A stretch of 64,000 nt of DNA. It comes from Actinomadura_C sp036008685 (GTDB lineage: Bacteria > Actinomycetota > Actinomycetes > Streptosporangiales > Streptosporangiaceae). The notes under the pieces were generated by a model that was given only the letters and a program-made list of their open reading frames with translations, was not told where the DNA came from and did not search any database. The stretch lies in NCBI GenBank assembly GCA_036008685.1, contig DASYNF010000210.1, positions 1-64,000 of the forward strand, read 5' to 3'. Both the position numbers and the translations under genes were made by a program. Position 1 is the stretch's first letter; each line of letters starts with the position of its first letter. Below, in pieces: positions 38,294-47,416 of the stretch.

Positions 38294-39943
38294 ATGACTT
38301 CGCCATCCACCGCTTTCCCCCACCACGAGTTCGAGTCCCCACCCGCACGACGGCGCTGGCTCGGCATGGTCGTCATCAGCCTCGGCGTGTCGCTGATCGT
38401 CGTCGACGCGACGATCGTCAACGTCCTGCTCCCCCGCATCATCGCCACCCTGCACCTCGATACGACGGACGCAGAGTGGATCACCTCGGTCTACTCACTG
38501 GTGTTCGCCGCCCTGCTGATCCCGTTCGGCCGCGCCGGTGACATCTTCGGACGGCGCCGGATGTTCGTGGCGGGCACGCTCGTGTTCGTGCTGGCCAGCC
38601 TGGTCGTCGCCACGGCGGGCAGCAGCGGCACCCTGGTCGCGGGCCGCGCCCTGCAGGGCCTCGGGGCCTCGATGATCATGCCGGCCACGCTGTCCACGGT
38701 GAACACGATGTTCAGTGGCCGCGACCGTGCCATCGCCTTCGGCATCTGGGGATCGCTCATCGGCGGCATGGCGGCGCTCGGGCCGCTGCTCGGCGGCTGG
38801 CTCGCCAGCGCGCTGGACTGGCGCTGGGCCTTCGCCGTCAATCTCCCGATCGGCGTGCTCCTGGTGGTCGGCGCGCTCAGGCTGGTCCCGGAGACCAGGG
38901 TCGCCTCGGCGGATCGCGGCATCGACTGGGTGGGGGGCGTGCTCGCGGCACTCGGCCTCGGCGCCCTGGTCTGCGGCCTCATCGAGGGGCAGACGTACGG
39001 CTGGTGGATCCCGACCCGGTCCTTCGAGATGGGGCCGTTCACCTGGCCGCTGGGCGGGCTCTCCCCCATTCCCGTGGCGCTCTTCGCCGGCCTTGGCCTC
39101 CTCGCCGCGCTGGTCGCCCTCGAGCGGCTCCGCGCCCGTACCGGCCGGCCCGTCATGCTCGACCTCGAGCTGCTGCGCATCGCCGGATTCCGCCGCGGCA
39201 TCGCCGTGTCGGCCCTGATCAGCGTCGGCGAGCTGGGGCTGCTGTTCGTACTCCCCCTCTTCCTGCAGAACGCCCACGGCAACTCACCACTGCAGATCAG
39301 CCTGGCGATCCTCCCGCTCGCCCTCGGGGCGCTGCTGGCCGGCCCGTACGCGGGGCGGCTCTCGCACCGCCACGGCGCGGCACGGGTCGTGCAGATCGGC
39401 ATGGTGCTGGAACTCGCGGCCGTACTGGCGATCGGCCTGACCCTGAACGCGGGCACGACCGGCCTACGGCTCGCGCCGTGGATGCTCGTCTACGGCATCG
39501 GGCTCGGGCTGACCTCGGCGCAGCTCACCAACGTCTCACTGGCGGAGGTGCCCCACGCCCAGTCCGGCCAGGCCTCCGGGACCCAGTCCACGGCGCGCCA
39601 GATCGGCTCCGCGCTCGGCATCGCGATCATCGGGACCGTGTTCGCCACCAGCCTGAGCCACGCCATGCTCGACCGGCTGCAGGGCACAGGGGTGCCCGCA
39701 GGGGAGCGCGCCTCCCTGGCCTCCCAGTTGCGGACCAGCGCGGGCACGCTCGCCCGTGACCTGCGCGATCGACCCGGCGCGGGACCGCAGGCGCACGCGG
39801 CGGCCGAGAGCCTGGCGGCGGCGGCACAGCGCGGAGTTCTCACCACCGCGGCCATCTTGGGGCTGGGCTTGCTGATGACGCTGAGGCTCGGGACCTCCAG
39901 TGGGCGATCAGACACCCAGGATCCGGAAGAATCGTCCCCATGA
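38294..39943 (+). CDS. MFS transporter, DHA2 (EmrB/QacA) family
   Basis: This 549-residue drug:H+ antiporter has about 14 membrane spans. The N-terminal spans carry LIVVDATIVNVLLP, the motif C/D1 signature of DHA2 proteins. The loop between spans 2 and 3 is GRAGDIFGRRRMFV (motif A), and the 5th span has the GPLLGGWL motif C. The C-terminal half ends in a Ser/Asp-rich tail. ATG 38294 has AGGA about 9 nt upstream. The exported compound is unknown. No TetR or MarR regulator gene is adjacent. Confidence 0.9.
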   Translation: MTSPSTAFPHHEFESPPARRRWLGMVVISLGVSLIVVDATIVNVLLPRIIATLHLDTTDAEWITSVYSLVFAALLIPFGRAGDIFGRRRMFVAGTLVFVLASLVVATAGSSGTLVAGRALQGLGASMIMPATLSTVNTMFSGRDRAIAFGIWGSLIGGMAALGPLLGGWLASALDWRWAFAVNLPIGVLLVVGALRLVPETRVASADRGIDWVGGVLAALGLGALVCGLIEGQTYGWWIPTRSFEMGPFTWPLGGLSPIPVALFAGLGLLAALVALERLRARTGRPVMLDLELLRIAGFRRGIAVSALISVGELGLLFVLPLFLQNAHGNSPLQISLAILPLALGALLAGPYAGRLSHRHGAARVVQIGMVLELAAVLAIGLTLNAGTTGLRLAPWMLVYGIGLGLTSAQLTNVSLAEVPHAQSGQASGTQSTARQIGSALGIAIIGTVFATSLSHAMLDRLQGTGVPAGERASLASQLRTSAGTLARDLRDRPGAGPQAHAAAESLAAAAQRGVLTTAAILGLGLLMTLRLGTSSGRSDTQDPEESSP

Positions 39944-39969
39944 CCCTGTCGCGTAACGAAAGGTGACCG

Positions 39970-40836
39970 GTGGCCAGCCCTTCACAATGGATCGCCGGAT
40001 CCCGGCCTCGTACCCTGCCCGCATCCGTCGTGCCGGTGCTCGTCGGCACCGGTGTGGCACTGGGGCAGGGCGGCGTGGTGTGGTGGCGCGCCGCCGTGGC
40101 CGCCTTCGTCGCCCTGGCACTGCAGATCGGCGTCAACTACGCCAATGACTACAGCGACGGAGTCCGTGGGACCGATGAGGACCGGGTCGGCCCGCTCCGG
40201 CTCGTCGGGTCGGGGGTCGCCGCGCCGAAGCAGGTGCTGGCCGCGGCGCTCGGCTGCTTTCTCGCCGCCGCGGCGGCCGGGCTGGCGCTGGCCGCGGTGA
40301 CCACGGGATGGCTGCTGCTCATCGGCGCCGCGGCGATCCTGGCCGCGTGGTTCTATACCGGTGGCTCCCGTCCGTACGGCTACCGGGCACTGGGCGAGGT
40401 CTCGGTGTTCGTCTTCTTCGGCCTCGTCGCCGTGGTGGGCACGGCCTACGTCCAGACGGAGACCCTTCCCTGGGAGAGCTGGGCGGCGGCGGTGCCGGTG
40501 GGGCTGCTGGCCTGCGGCCTGCTGGTCGCCAACAACCTGCGTGACATCCCCACCGACGAGCTGTCCGGTAAGCGGACGCTGGCCGTGCTGCTCGGGGACA
40601 CCCGGACCCGGCTCCTCTACGCGGCGTGCACGGCCCTGCCGTTCACGATCGTGCTCGCGCTCGCCGCGCCCCATCCGTGGGCTCTGCTGGCACTCGTGGC
40701 CGCGCCGCTCTCGGTTCCTCCCGCGCAGAAGGTCCTCGGCGGCGCGAAGGGGCCCGAGCTGATCCCCGTGCTAGGGGAGACCGGCCGACTCCAGGTCGCC
40801 TTCGGCGCTCTCCTGGCCATCGGCCTGGCCCTCTGA
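39970..40836 (+). CDS. menA: 1,4-dihydroxy-2-naphthoate polyprenyltransferase
   Basis: This is a 288-residue UbiA-type membrane prenyltransferase of menaquinone synthesis. The first Asp-rich motif is NYANDYSDGVRGTDE and the second is DIPTDELSGKRTLAV. Both bind the diphosphate of the polyprenyl donor through Mg. About eight or nine spans are visible. The start is GTG 39970 with AAAGGTGA upstream. It begins 26 nt after the MFS gene. Other men genes are not in this window. Confidence 0.92.
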   Translation: MASPSQWIAGSRPRTLPASVVPVLVGTGVALGQGGVVWWRAAVAAFVALALQIGVNYANDYSDGVRGTDEDRVGPLRLVGSGVAAPKQVLAAALGCFLAAAAAGLALAAVTTGWLLLIGAAAILAAWFYTGGSRPYGYRALGEVSVFVFFGLVAVVGTAYVQTETLPWESWAAAVPVGLLACGLLVANNLRDIPTDELSGKRTLAVLLGDTRTRLLYAACTALPFTIVLALAAPHPWALLALVAAPLSVPPAQKVLGGAKGPELIPVLGETGRLQVAFGALLAIGLAL

Positions 40837-40924
40837 ACCGCGCGGTGGAGGTCGCTCACCGGCCCGGAAACCCGATGCCGGAACCCGTAACGGAAACGTG
40901 ATCGTTCCGCTCTGGTCACCGGCT

Positions 40925-40953
40925 TTACCTGGAAGTAACTTACGCGCAGGTAA
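40925..40953 (+). promoter_or_regulatory. Inverted repeat upstream of the lipase gene
   Basis: TTACCTG (40925-40931) and CAGGTAA (40947-40953) are exact complements across 15 nt, with the smaller palindrome AAGTAACTT inside. GCCACATGTGGC at 40972-40983 is a second perfect 12-bp palindrome, closer to the start codon at 41021. Either could be an operator or leader hairpin. No regulator gene is adjacent. Confidence 0.35.
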
Positions 40954-41020
40954 CCCAGCGGTGTGACGCGTGCCACATGTGGCGCGCGCCGCTGGACCCC
41001 TTCTCCCCCCGGAGGGTCCT

Positions 41021-41908
41021 GTGCCCCGTGTCCGACGCCCCCGCCTGCTGTCCCTGTCCCTCGCCTCTCTCCTCCTCCCCGCGTTCCTCATCGCTGCCGG
41101 CGCCCCCGCGTACGCCGGCACGATCGATGACGCGAAGGCACTGGCCGCGCCGGGGGTCCTCGGCGCCAACAACTGGTCCTGCCGCCCCACGGCCGCGCAT
41201 CCCCGCCCGGTCGTGCTGGTGCACGGCACCTTCGCCGACGGCAGCAGCAACTGGACCGTCGCGGCCCCCGCCTTCGCGGCGCGCGGCTACTGCGTCTTCG
41301 CGCTGACCTATGGACGGAAGCAGGGCGTGCCCCTGCTGGCGGCCATCGGACCCGTCGCCGACTCCGCGGCCCAGCTGTCCACCTTCGTCGACGGGGTGCT
41401 GGCCGCCACCGGCGCATCCGACGTGGACATCGTCGGGCACTCCCAGGGCGGCATGATGCCGCGCCACTATCTGAGGTTCCTCGGCGGCGCCGGCAAGGTC
41501 CACACCCTCGTCGGCCTCGCGCCGTCCAACCACGGCACCACGGTGAGCGGCCTGACCACCCTCGCGATGCAGTGGCCGGGAGCGCTCGACCTCGTGGCCT
41601 CGGGCTGTCCGGCCTGTGCCGACCAGTTCGTGGGCTCGCCCTTCCTGGCCCGGCTCAACGCGGGCGGGGACACGGTCGACGGAGTCGGCTACACGGTCAT
41701 CGCGACCAAGTACGACGGGGTCGTGACGCCCTACACCTCGCAGTTCCTCAGCGGAGCGCGGGTGCGCAACGTGACCCTGCAGCACCTCTGCGCCGTCGAC
41801 ACCTCCGAGCACGTCCTGATCGCCTTCGATCGGATCGCGCTCCATGAGGTGCTCAACGCACTGGACCCCTCCCACGCCACAAGGACGAACTGCCTGTCAG
41901 GCGTGTGA
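41021..41908 (+). CDS. Secreted lipase/esterase (alpha/beta-hydrolase)
   Basis: This is a 295-residue exported hydrolase of the actinobacterial lipase type (lipase class 2). The GTG 41021 start gives a signal peptide with an Arg-rich n-region, a Leu/Ala core and an Ala-x-Ala cleavage site (APAYA). The HGTF oxyanion element follows, and the nucleophile is Ser141 in VGHSQGG. A conserved Cys pair (ASGCPACA) and others suggest disulfides, as expected outside the cell. AGGG lies upstream of the start. It is convergent with ung across a shared terminator. The activity on triacylglycerols is known for the family but not provable here. Confidence 0.88.
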   Translation: MPRVRRPRLLSLSLASLLLPAFLIAAGAPAYAGTIDDAKALAAPGVLGANNWSCRPTAAHPRPVVLVHGTFADGSSNWTVAAPAFAARGYCVFALTYGRKQGVPLLAAIGPVADSAAQLSTFVDGVLAATGASDVDIVGHSQGGMMPRHYLRFLGGAGKVHTLVGLAPSNHGTTVSGLTTLAMQWPGALDLVASGCPACADQFVGSPFLARLNAGGDTVDGVGYTVIATKYDGVVTPYTSQFLSGARVRNVTLQHLCAVDTSEHVLIAFDRIALHEVLNALDPSHATRTNCLSGV

Positions 41909-41936
41909 CGAGGCACGCCGCCGCAGCCGGAACAGG

Positions 41937-41964
41937 GCCGTCATCCCCGGCCGGGGATGACGGC
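41937..41964. terminator. Bidirectional terminator between lipase and ung
   Basis: A 28-bp perfect palindrome with arms GCCGTCATCCCCGG and its complement starts 29 nt after the lipase stop codon. It ends 5 nt before the ung stop. The position between convergent genes supports terminator use in both directions. Confidence 0.85.
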
Positions 41965-41969
41965 TCCGG

Positions 41970-42671
41970 TCATGGGGTCGTCGCGGCCCGCTCGGGAAGC
42001 GCCCAGTCCACCTCGGGCAGACCCGCGTCGGCCAGCGCCTTGTTGGTGGCGCTGAACGGACGGGTGCCGAAGAACTTCTTCGCGCTGAGCGGGCTGGGGT
42101 GTGCCGACTCCAGCACCACGTGCTGGGGTGCCGTCACGAGCCGCGCCTTCTTGCGAGCGTAGGCCCCCCACAGCACGAAGACCACACGCGAGTCCTTGGC
42201 GTTGAGAGCCTTGATCGTCGCGTCGGTGAACTCCTCCCACCCTTTCCCTGCGTGCGACCCCGGCTGGCCTTCTCGTACGGTCAGCACCGCGTTGAGCAAC
42301 AGCACCCCCTGCTCGGCCCAGGGGATCAGCTCTCCGTTGTCGGACACGGGGACGTCGAGGTCGGCCGCGAGCTCCTTGAAGATGTTGCGGAGCGAGGGGG
42401 GTTTGCGCACCCCCTCGCGGACGCTGAAGCTCATGCCGTGCGCCTGGCCGACGCCGTGGTAGGGGTCCTGCCCGAGGATGAGGACCCGCGCGTCTTCGTA
42501 GGAGCAGTGCCTGAAGGCGCTGAACAGGTCCTCCTTCGGCGGGAAGACGGTCTGCGTCTCGTACTCCTCCTCGACGAACTCGCTCAGCGCCGCCATCCGA
42601 TCGGGATCCAGCAGCGGCTCGAGCCGTGCTCGCCAGTCGTCGGGCAACAACTCCAGCAGGTCGAGGGACAT
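41970..42671 (-). CDS. ung: Uracil-DNA glycosylase, family 1
   Basis: This 233-residue base-excision enzyme removes uracil from DNA. The catalytic motif GQDPYHG is near residue 65. The minor-groove loop HPSPLSA lies near residue 190, and an Asn is present in LLLNAVLTV. I chose ATG 42671, where the conserved region starts; an in-frame ATG at 42713 would add 14 residues. It is preceded by a 250-bp gap that also contains the promoter of the molybdate operon on the other strand. Confidence 0.95.
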   Translation of the reverse strand: MSLDLLELLPDDWRARLEPLLDPDRMAALSEFVEEEYETQTVFPPKEDLFSAFRHCSYEDARVLILGQDPYHGVGQAHGMSFSVREGVRKPPSLRNIFKELAADLDVPVSDNGELIPWAEQGVLLLNAVLTVREGQPGSHAGKGWEEFTDATIKALNAKDSRVVFVLWGAYARKKARLVTAPQHVVLESAHPSPLSAKKFFGTRPFSATNKALADAGLPEVDWALPERAATTP

Positions 42672-42882
42672 CTCCGGGCCTCCGCGGCAAGGGGTCGATA
42701 TGAGCCGGCACACCCTGATGAACGGGTTCGAACGGCACCACTCAGCCTATGACCCGGGTCCGGCAGGACGGCGGACAACTGCAAGATCACGCCGGCTCGG
42801 GGCCGCGTCGGACCCTCATGCGGAGCCGTCATCCGCGCGGGAGGTCAATGCGGCTCATGCGGGGGTCTTCCGGAGAGCCTCC

Positions 42883-42922
42883 TTGCATATACGAGGGTAA
42901 ATCATCTTAAAATCTGGCATAT
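42883..42922 (+). promoter_or_regulatory. Leaderless promoter and repeat pair of the molybdate operon
   Basis: TAAAAT at 42908-42913 ends 7 nt before the ATG at 42921, the spacing of a leaderless transcript, and no Shine-Dalgarno sequence is visible. TTGCAT at 42883 could be a -35 with a long spacer. GCATAT occurs at 42885-42890 and again at 42917-42922 over the start codon, exactly 32 bp apart (about three turns), within T-x-GCATAT-x-CG. This looks like an autoregulatory site. Confidence 0.5.
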
Positions 42923-43316
42923 GCGTATCTACACCGTCGGACGGGTCGCTCAGCTGCTCGGGGTCAGCCCGGATACGGTACGGCGCTGGGCGGACGCCGG
43001 CCGGCTGCCCACGCGCCGCGACGACCAGGGACACCGGGTCGTCGAGGGCCGGGACCTCGCCGCGCTCGCGGTCGAGCTCGGGCAGGACCCGGCCGGCCCC
43101 GAGGCGGACCACCCGACCTCGGCGCGCAACACCTTCCCCGGCATCGTCACGCGGGTCGTCAAGGAGGGGATCATCGCGCAGGTGGAGATCCAGGCGGGTC
43201 CTCACCGCATCGTCTCCATCCTCACCTCGGAGGCGGTCGACGAGCTCGGCCTGGCGGAGGGCGTGGAGGCCATCGCCCGGGTCAAGTCCACCCACGTCAC
43301 CGTGGAGCTCTCGTGA
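42921..43316 (+). CDS. Molybdate-responsive regulator: HTH + Mop/TOBE domain
   Basis: This is a 131-residue protein. Residues 1-50 form a MerR/excisionase-type HTH (YTVGRVAQLLGVSPDTVRRW). Residues 65-131 form a single Mop (TOBE) molybdate-binding domain (ARNTFPGIVTRVVKEGIIAQ, then the end STHVTVELS). Such fusions sense molybdate oxyanions. Its GTGA overlap with modA and lead position in the modABC operon show that it is the local molybdate switch. There is no ModE-type LysR-like domain, and the protein is only half the ModE length. Confidence 0.88.
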   Translation: MRIYTVGRVAQLLGVSPDTVRRWADAGRLPTRRDDQGHRVVEGRDLAALAVELGQDPAGPEADHPTSARNTFPGIVTRVVKEGIIAQVEIQAGPHRIVSILTSEAVDELGLAEGVEAIARVKSTHVTVELS

Positions 43317-44053
43317 AACGCCCGCTCGCCGCGATCGTGGCACTGCTCGTCCTCGCCACCGGGTGCGGACGACAGAGCACCACGACGACCCTCACCGTCC
43401 TGGCGGCCTCCTCGCTCACCGACGCCTTCGGTGAGCTGGGCAAGGCCTACCAGCTCTCGCACAAGAATGTGAAGATCCGATTCTCCTTCGCCGGTTCCCA
43501 GGAGCTCGCCGCCCAGGTGAAGGAAGGGGTCCCCGCCGATGTCCTCGCCACCGCGGACCAGGTCACCATGGACCGCCTCGCCGCCCATGTCCTCCCGCCC
43601 ACCCGGCGGGTCATCGCCGGAAACTCCCTCACGATCGCCGTCGGCCCGGGCAACCCCGAGAACATCCGGGGGCTCGCCGACCTGGCGAGCCCCGGGCTGC
43701 GCGTGGTGCTCGCCGCCGACAACGTGCCGGTCGGCCGCTACTCGCGGCAGGCCCTCGCCAAGGCGGGTGTCACCCTGACCCCGAAGTCCGAGGAGATAGA
43801 CGTGCGCACCGTCCTCACCCGCGTGCGCACCGGCGAAGCCGACGCGGGCATCGTCTACATCACCGATCTCAGGTCCGCGGGCCACGCGGCCAGCAGCGTG
43901 CCCATACCGGCGGCCCAGAACGTCGCCGCGGCCTATTGCGCCGCGGCGCTCAGGGACAGCGAGAACCCCGATCCCTCGGCGGCCTTCGTCACCTGGCTCG
44001 GCTCCGCCGAGGCGAAGGCGACCCTGAACAAATACGGCTTCGTCACACCATGA
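43313..44053 (+). CDS. modA: Molybdate-binding lipoprotein
   Basis: This is a 246-residue periplasmic-type binding protein anchored by lipidation. The signal ends in lipobox LATGC with Cys19 modified. The mature part starts at LTVLAASSLTDAFGELG, the standard ModA opening with the Ser that ligates molybdate. VLAADNVPVGRYSRQAL comes later. The GTG 43313 start overlaps the regulator stop codon (GTGA), so translation is coupled. It feeds ModBC. Confidence 0.93.
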   Translation: MKRPLAAIVALLVLATGCGRQSTTTTLTVLAASSLTDAFGELGKAYQLSHKNVKIRFSFAGSQELAAQVKEGVPADVLATADQVTMDRLAAHVLPPTRRVIAGNSLTIAVGPGNPENIRGLADLASPGLRVVLAADNVPVGRYSRQALAKAGVTLTPKSEEIDVRTVLTRVRTGEADAGIVYITDLRSAGHAASSVPIPAAQNVAAAYCAAALRDSENPDPSAAFVTWLGSAEAKATLNKYGFVTP

Positions 44054-44844
44054 ACCGGCGGAGCGGGGCGCCGCCGGCGCTATGGCTGCCGGCCGCGGGG
44101 GCGATCGGCTTCGTCACGCTGCCTCTCATCGGCCTGCTCCAGCGCACCCCGTGGACCGGCCTCGGCTCCCGGCTGGCCGAGCCGGGCGTGCTCCTGGCGC
44201 TCCGGCTCTCCCTGGTCTGTTCTTCCGGCGCCCTCGCGCTCTCCCTGTTGCTCGGGGTGCCGCTCGCGTGGGTGCTCGCCCGGACGGACTTCCCGGGCAA
44301 GGCCCTGGTCCGGGCCGTCGTGCTGCTGCCCCTGGTGCTGCCCCCGGTCGTGGGCGGGGTCGCGCTGCTGCTGGCGTTCGGCCGCCACGGGGTGCTCGGC
44401 CCGGCACTGGAGGCGATGGGCGTACGGCTGGCCTTCTCCACGACCGGGGCGATCCTGGCCGGGACCTTCGTGGCGCTGCCCTTCCTCACCCTGACGGTCG
44501 AGGGAGCCCTTCACGGTCTGGACCGCAGGCACGAGGACGTCGCCGCGACGCTGGGGTCCTCGCCCTTCCGCGTCTTCCGCACCGTCACCCTCCCGCTCAT
44601 CGCGCCGGCACTGGCCTCGGGGGCGGCACTGGCGTGGGCCCGCGCACTGGGCGAGTTCGGCGCGACGATCACTTTCGCCGGCAACGTGCCGGGCGAGACC
44701 CAGACCCTCCCACTCGCCGTCTACCTCCTCCTGCACGACGACCAGGATGCCGCCGTGGCGGTCAGCATGCTGCTCCTGGCGGTATCCGTGAGCGTCCTGG
44801 TGCTGCTGCGCGGGAGCTGGATGTCCCCGGGACGGCCGAGATGA
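44050..44844 (+). CDS. modB: Molybdate ABC transporter permease
   Basis: This 264-residue permease has five or six spans. The EAA loop lies near residues 157-180 (RRHEDVAATLGSSPFRVFRT). The family ending ALGEFGATITFAGNVPGETQ is a ModB hallmark. ATG 44050 overlaps the modA stop as ATGA, and the gene stop overlaps the modC start in the same way. It forms the membrane channel for molybdate. Confidence 0.94.
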   Translation: MNRRSGAPPALWLPAAGAIGFVTLPLIGLLQRTPWTGLGSRLAEPGVLLALRLSLVCSSGALALSLLLGVPLAWVLARTDFPGKALVRAVVLLPLVLPPVVGGVALLLAFGRHGVLGPALEAMGVRLAFSTTGAILAGTFVALPFLTLTVEGALHGLDRRHEDVAATLGSSPFRVFRTVTLPLIAPALASGAALAWARALGEFGATITFAGNVPGETQTLPLAVYLLLHDDQDAAVAVSMLLLAVSVSVLVLLRGSWMSPGRPR

Positions 44845-45881
44845 GCCTCGCCGCCGCACTGACCGGCTTCCTCGACCTGGAACTGAAGATCCCTGCCGGG
44901 CGTACGGTCGCGGTGGTCGGCCCCAACGGGGCGGGCAAGACCACGCTCCTGCGGGCGCTCGCCGGGCTCCCCGGCCGCGCCCACGCCCGGATGGAACTCA
45001 CCGGCCGCGATGTCTCCGACGAGCCGCCGCACCGTCGCTCCGTCGGCTACGTGCCGCAGGAGGGCGCGTTGTTCCCCCATCTGTCGGCCGTACGGAACGT
45101 GGCGTACGGGCTGAGCGCTCATGGCGACGGGCGGCGAGAGGCGCGGGCGAAGGCACAGGACTGGCTGGACCGGCTCGGGGTCGGGGAGCTGGCGGAGCGC
45201 CGTCCCGCGGCGCTGTCCGGCGGACAGGCACAGCGGGTGGCGCTGGCCCGTGCGCTGGCGGTGAGACCTCGGCTGTTGCTCCTGGACGAACCGCTGTCGG
45301 CCCTCGACGCGACGGCTCGCACGGACGTGCGGCATGCCCTCCGCGAGCACCTGAACGCCTACGACGGTGTCTGTCTCATGGTGACGCACGACCCGGTCGA
45401 CGCGATCACACTCGCGGACCGGATCCTCGTCCTGGACCACGGCGACGTGGCCCAGGACGCGCCTCCCGCCGAGGTGACACGGGCGCCTCGCTCGGCCTGG
45501 GTGGCCCGGATGTTCGGCCGGAACGCCTATCCGGGCGTGACGACCCGCGGCGGGATCGCCCTGCCCGGCGCCACCGGGCTCATCGCCGCCGAGCTCATCG
45601 CCGCCAAGCCGCTGCCGGCCGGCCGCGCGGCCCTGGCCGTCGTCGATCCCGAGGACGTGGCCCTCTTTCGCGACAGGCCGGCCGGGAGCCCGCGCAACTG
45701 CTGGCGAGGCACCGTGCGCGATCTGGCCCCCGTGGGGACCCGGTTCCGGGTCACCGTGGCCGGTGAACCCGCGATCGTAGCCGAGATCACGTCCGCCGCG
45801 GCCCTGGAGATGGACCTGGCCGAGGGGGCCGGCGTCTGGGTCAGCGTCAAGGCCACCAAGGTGGGGCTCACCGCCGTGTGA
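44841..45881 (+). CDS. modC: Molybdate ABC transporter ATPase
   Basis: This 346-residue ATPase has Walker A GPNGAGKT (about residues 28-35), the signature LSGGQAQRVALARAL, Walker B LLLLDEPLSALD and a switch His in MVTHD. A C-terminal Mop-like domain (about residues 285-346) gives product feedback by molybdate. ATG 44841 overlaps the modB stop codon. The chain begins without the usual extra N-terminal strand, so the first beta sheet may be slightly short. Confidence 0.94.
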   Translation: MSLAAALTGFLDLELKIPAGRTVAVVGPNGAGKTTLLRALAGLPGRAHARMELTGRDVSDEPPHRRSVGYVPQEGALFPHLSAVRNVAYGLSAHGDGRREARAKAQDWLDRLGVGELAERRPAALSGGQAQRVALARALAVRPRLLLLDEPLSALDATARTDVRHALREHLNAYDGVCLMVTHDPVDAITLADRILVLDHGDVAQDAPPAEVTRAPRSAWVARMFGRNAYPGVTTRGGIALPGATGLIAAELIAAKPLPAGRAALAVVDPEDVALFRDRPAGSPRNCWRGTVRDLAPVGTRFRVTVAGEPAIVAEITSAAALEMDLAEGAGVWVSVKATKVGLTAV

Positions 45882-46021
45882 GTGTCACCGGCGAAGCGTG
45901 CCAAAGATCGGAGGCCCAAGCGATAACACCTGTCCATTGGCTATTGTCCCGATTTGGCCTGTGATCGTTCGTGACCGCCTCACCACCGATGGTGTCGGTC
46001 GCTGAATGACCAGGAGGACAC

Positions 46022-47248
46022 ATGGCCACCCCCCCAATGTCCGCACTCTCGTCCTGGGCGCGCCGCGGCGCCACGATCGGCGCCGCGGCGGTGATGGCCC
46101 TGACCTGGGCGGGACCCGCCAACGCCGCGGAAGGCCACATCCGCTCGGCGGCCGGCGGAGAGATCGTGCCCGGCAGCTACATCGTCGTCCTCAAGGACGG
46201 CACGGTCTCGCGCTCCTCGGTCGGCTCGGACGCGCGGTCTCTCACCGCGCGCCATGGCGGCACCGTCAGGCGTACGTTCGGTTCGGCCCTGCGCGGCTTT
46301 TCCGTCAAGTCCACCGAGGCACAGGCCCGCAAGCTCGCCGGTGACTCGCGGGTCGCCTTCGTGCAGCACAACATGGTCTACCGGACCAACGCCACCCAGG
46401 CCAATCCCCCGTCATGGGGTCTCGACCGCATCGACCAGCGCAACCTGCCGCTCAACCAGGCCTACGGCTACTCGACCACGGCATCGGGCGTCAGGGCCTA
46501 CGTCGTGGACACAGGCATCCGGACGAGCCACTCCGACTTCGGCGGCCGAGCGTCGATCGGCTATGACGCCGTGGGCGACGGCCAGAACGGACAGGACTGC
46601 AACGGCCACGGAACGCACGTGGCCGGTACCGTCGGCGGTGCGAAGTACGGTGTCGCCAAGGGCGTGGGCCTGGTCGGGGTACGGGTCCTCGACTGCCAGG
46701 GTTCCGGCACGACCGACCAGGTCGTCGCGGGCATCGACTGGGTGACCGCCAACGCCGTGAAGCCCGCGGTGGCCAACATGAGCCTCGGCGGGAGCGCCGA
46801 CGCCGCCCTGGACAGCGCGGTCAGCCGGTCGATCAACTCCGGCGTCACCTACGCGATCGCCGCCGGCAACGGCCTGCTGGGGCTGTTCCCGCAGAACGCC
46901 TGCAGCACCTCCCCCGCCCGGGTCCCCGCGGCGATCACGGTCTCGGTGACCGACAAGACCGACACCAAGGCGTCGTGGGGCAACTACGGCACCTGCGTCG
47001 ACATCTTCGCACCCGGGATCGACATCACGTCGGCGTGGAACGCCAATGACACCGCGACCAACACGATCAGCGGCACGTCGATGTCCACACCCCACGTGAC
47101 GGGCGCCGCGGCCCTGTACCTGGCGGGCCACCCGGGCGCCACCCCGCAGCAGGTGCGTGACGGCCTGGTCGGCAACGCCACGAGCGGCGTCGTGAAGAGC
47201 CCGGGCAGCGGGTCCCCGAACAAGCTGCTCTACACCCCCGGACTCTGA
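46022..47248 (+). CDS. Secreted subtilisin-family serine protease (S8, proteinase K-like)
   Basis: This 408-residue exported protease has a signal peptide that ends near WAGPANAAE. A peptidase inhibitor I9 prodomain follows (YIVVLKDG...), then the mature S8 domain starts near residue 125. The catalytic triad is Asp163 (VVDTG), His196 (NGHGTHVAG) and Ser353 (GTSMSTPH). The oxyanion Asn is in the AAGNG element. The ribosome site AGGAGG is excellent, about 5 nt before ATG 46022. It lies alone, with a terminator after it, and probably degrades proteins outside the cell. The proteinase K subgroup is inferred from PPSWGLDRIDQRNLPL. Confidence 0.94.
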   Translation: MATPPMSALSSWARRGATIGAAAVMALTWAGPANAAEGHIRSAAGGEIVPGSYIVVLKDGTVSRSSVGSDARSLTARHGGTVRRTFGSALRGFSVKSTEAQARKLAGDSRVAFVQHNMVYRTNATQANPPSWGLDRIDQRNLPLNQAYGYSTTASGVRAYVVDTGIRTSHSDFGGRASIGYDAVGDGQNGQDCNGHGTHVAGTVGGAKYGVAKGVGLVGVRVLDCQGSGTTDQVVAGIDWVTANAVKPAVANMSLGGSADAALDSAVSRSINSGVTYAIAAGNGLLGLFPQNACSTSPARVPAAITVSVTDKTDTKASWGNYGTCVDIFAPGIDITSAWNANDTATNTISGTSMSTPHVTGAAALYLAGHPGATPQQVRDGLVGNATSGVVKSPGSGSPNKLLYTPGL

Positions 47249-47261
47249 TCACAACAGGCCC

Positions 47262-47300
47262 GAGGGGGCCCGGCCGGCCGTCAGGCGGGCCGGGCCCCTC
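47262..47300 (+). terminator. Terminator of the subtilase gene
   Basis: GAGGGGGCCCGGCC (47262-47275) pairs with GGCCGGGCCCCTC (47288-47300) with one bulged G, closing a 12-nt loop. It is 14 nt after the stop codon. Confidence 0.8.
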
Positions 47301-47416
47301 AGCGTTTCACCCGCCCGCGCAGGGCCAGTACGGCCGGCGTAGGCGATGTCCCTCGTAGCTCTGCGATCTTCAGTTGACACGCGGGAACGCTGGAACGGAG
47401 ACCGCCGTACGGACAA

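Noticed and set aside
38319..38340. GTTCGAGTCC, a tRNA T-arm-like string
   Set aside because: It lies inside the N-terminal codons of the MFS gene. No acceptor stem or D/anticodon arms can be drawn upstream.
42723..42738. GGTTCGAACGG, tRNA T-loop-like
   Set aside because: The final CC needed for a T-stem is GG, and no cloverleaf is found around it.
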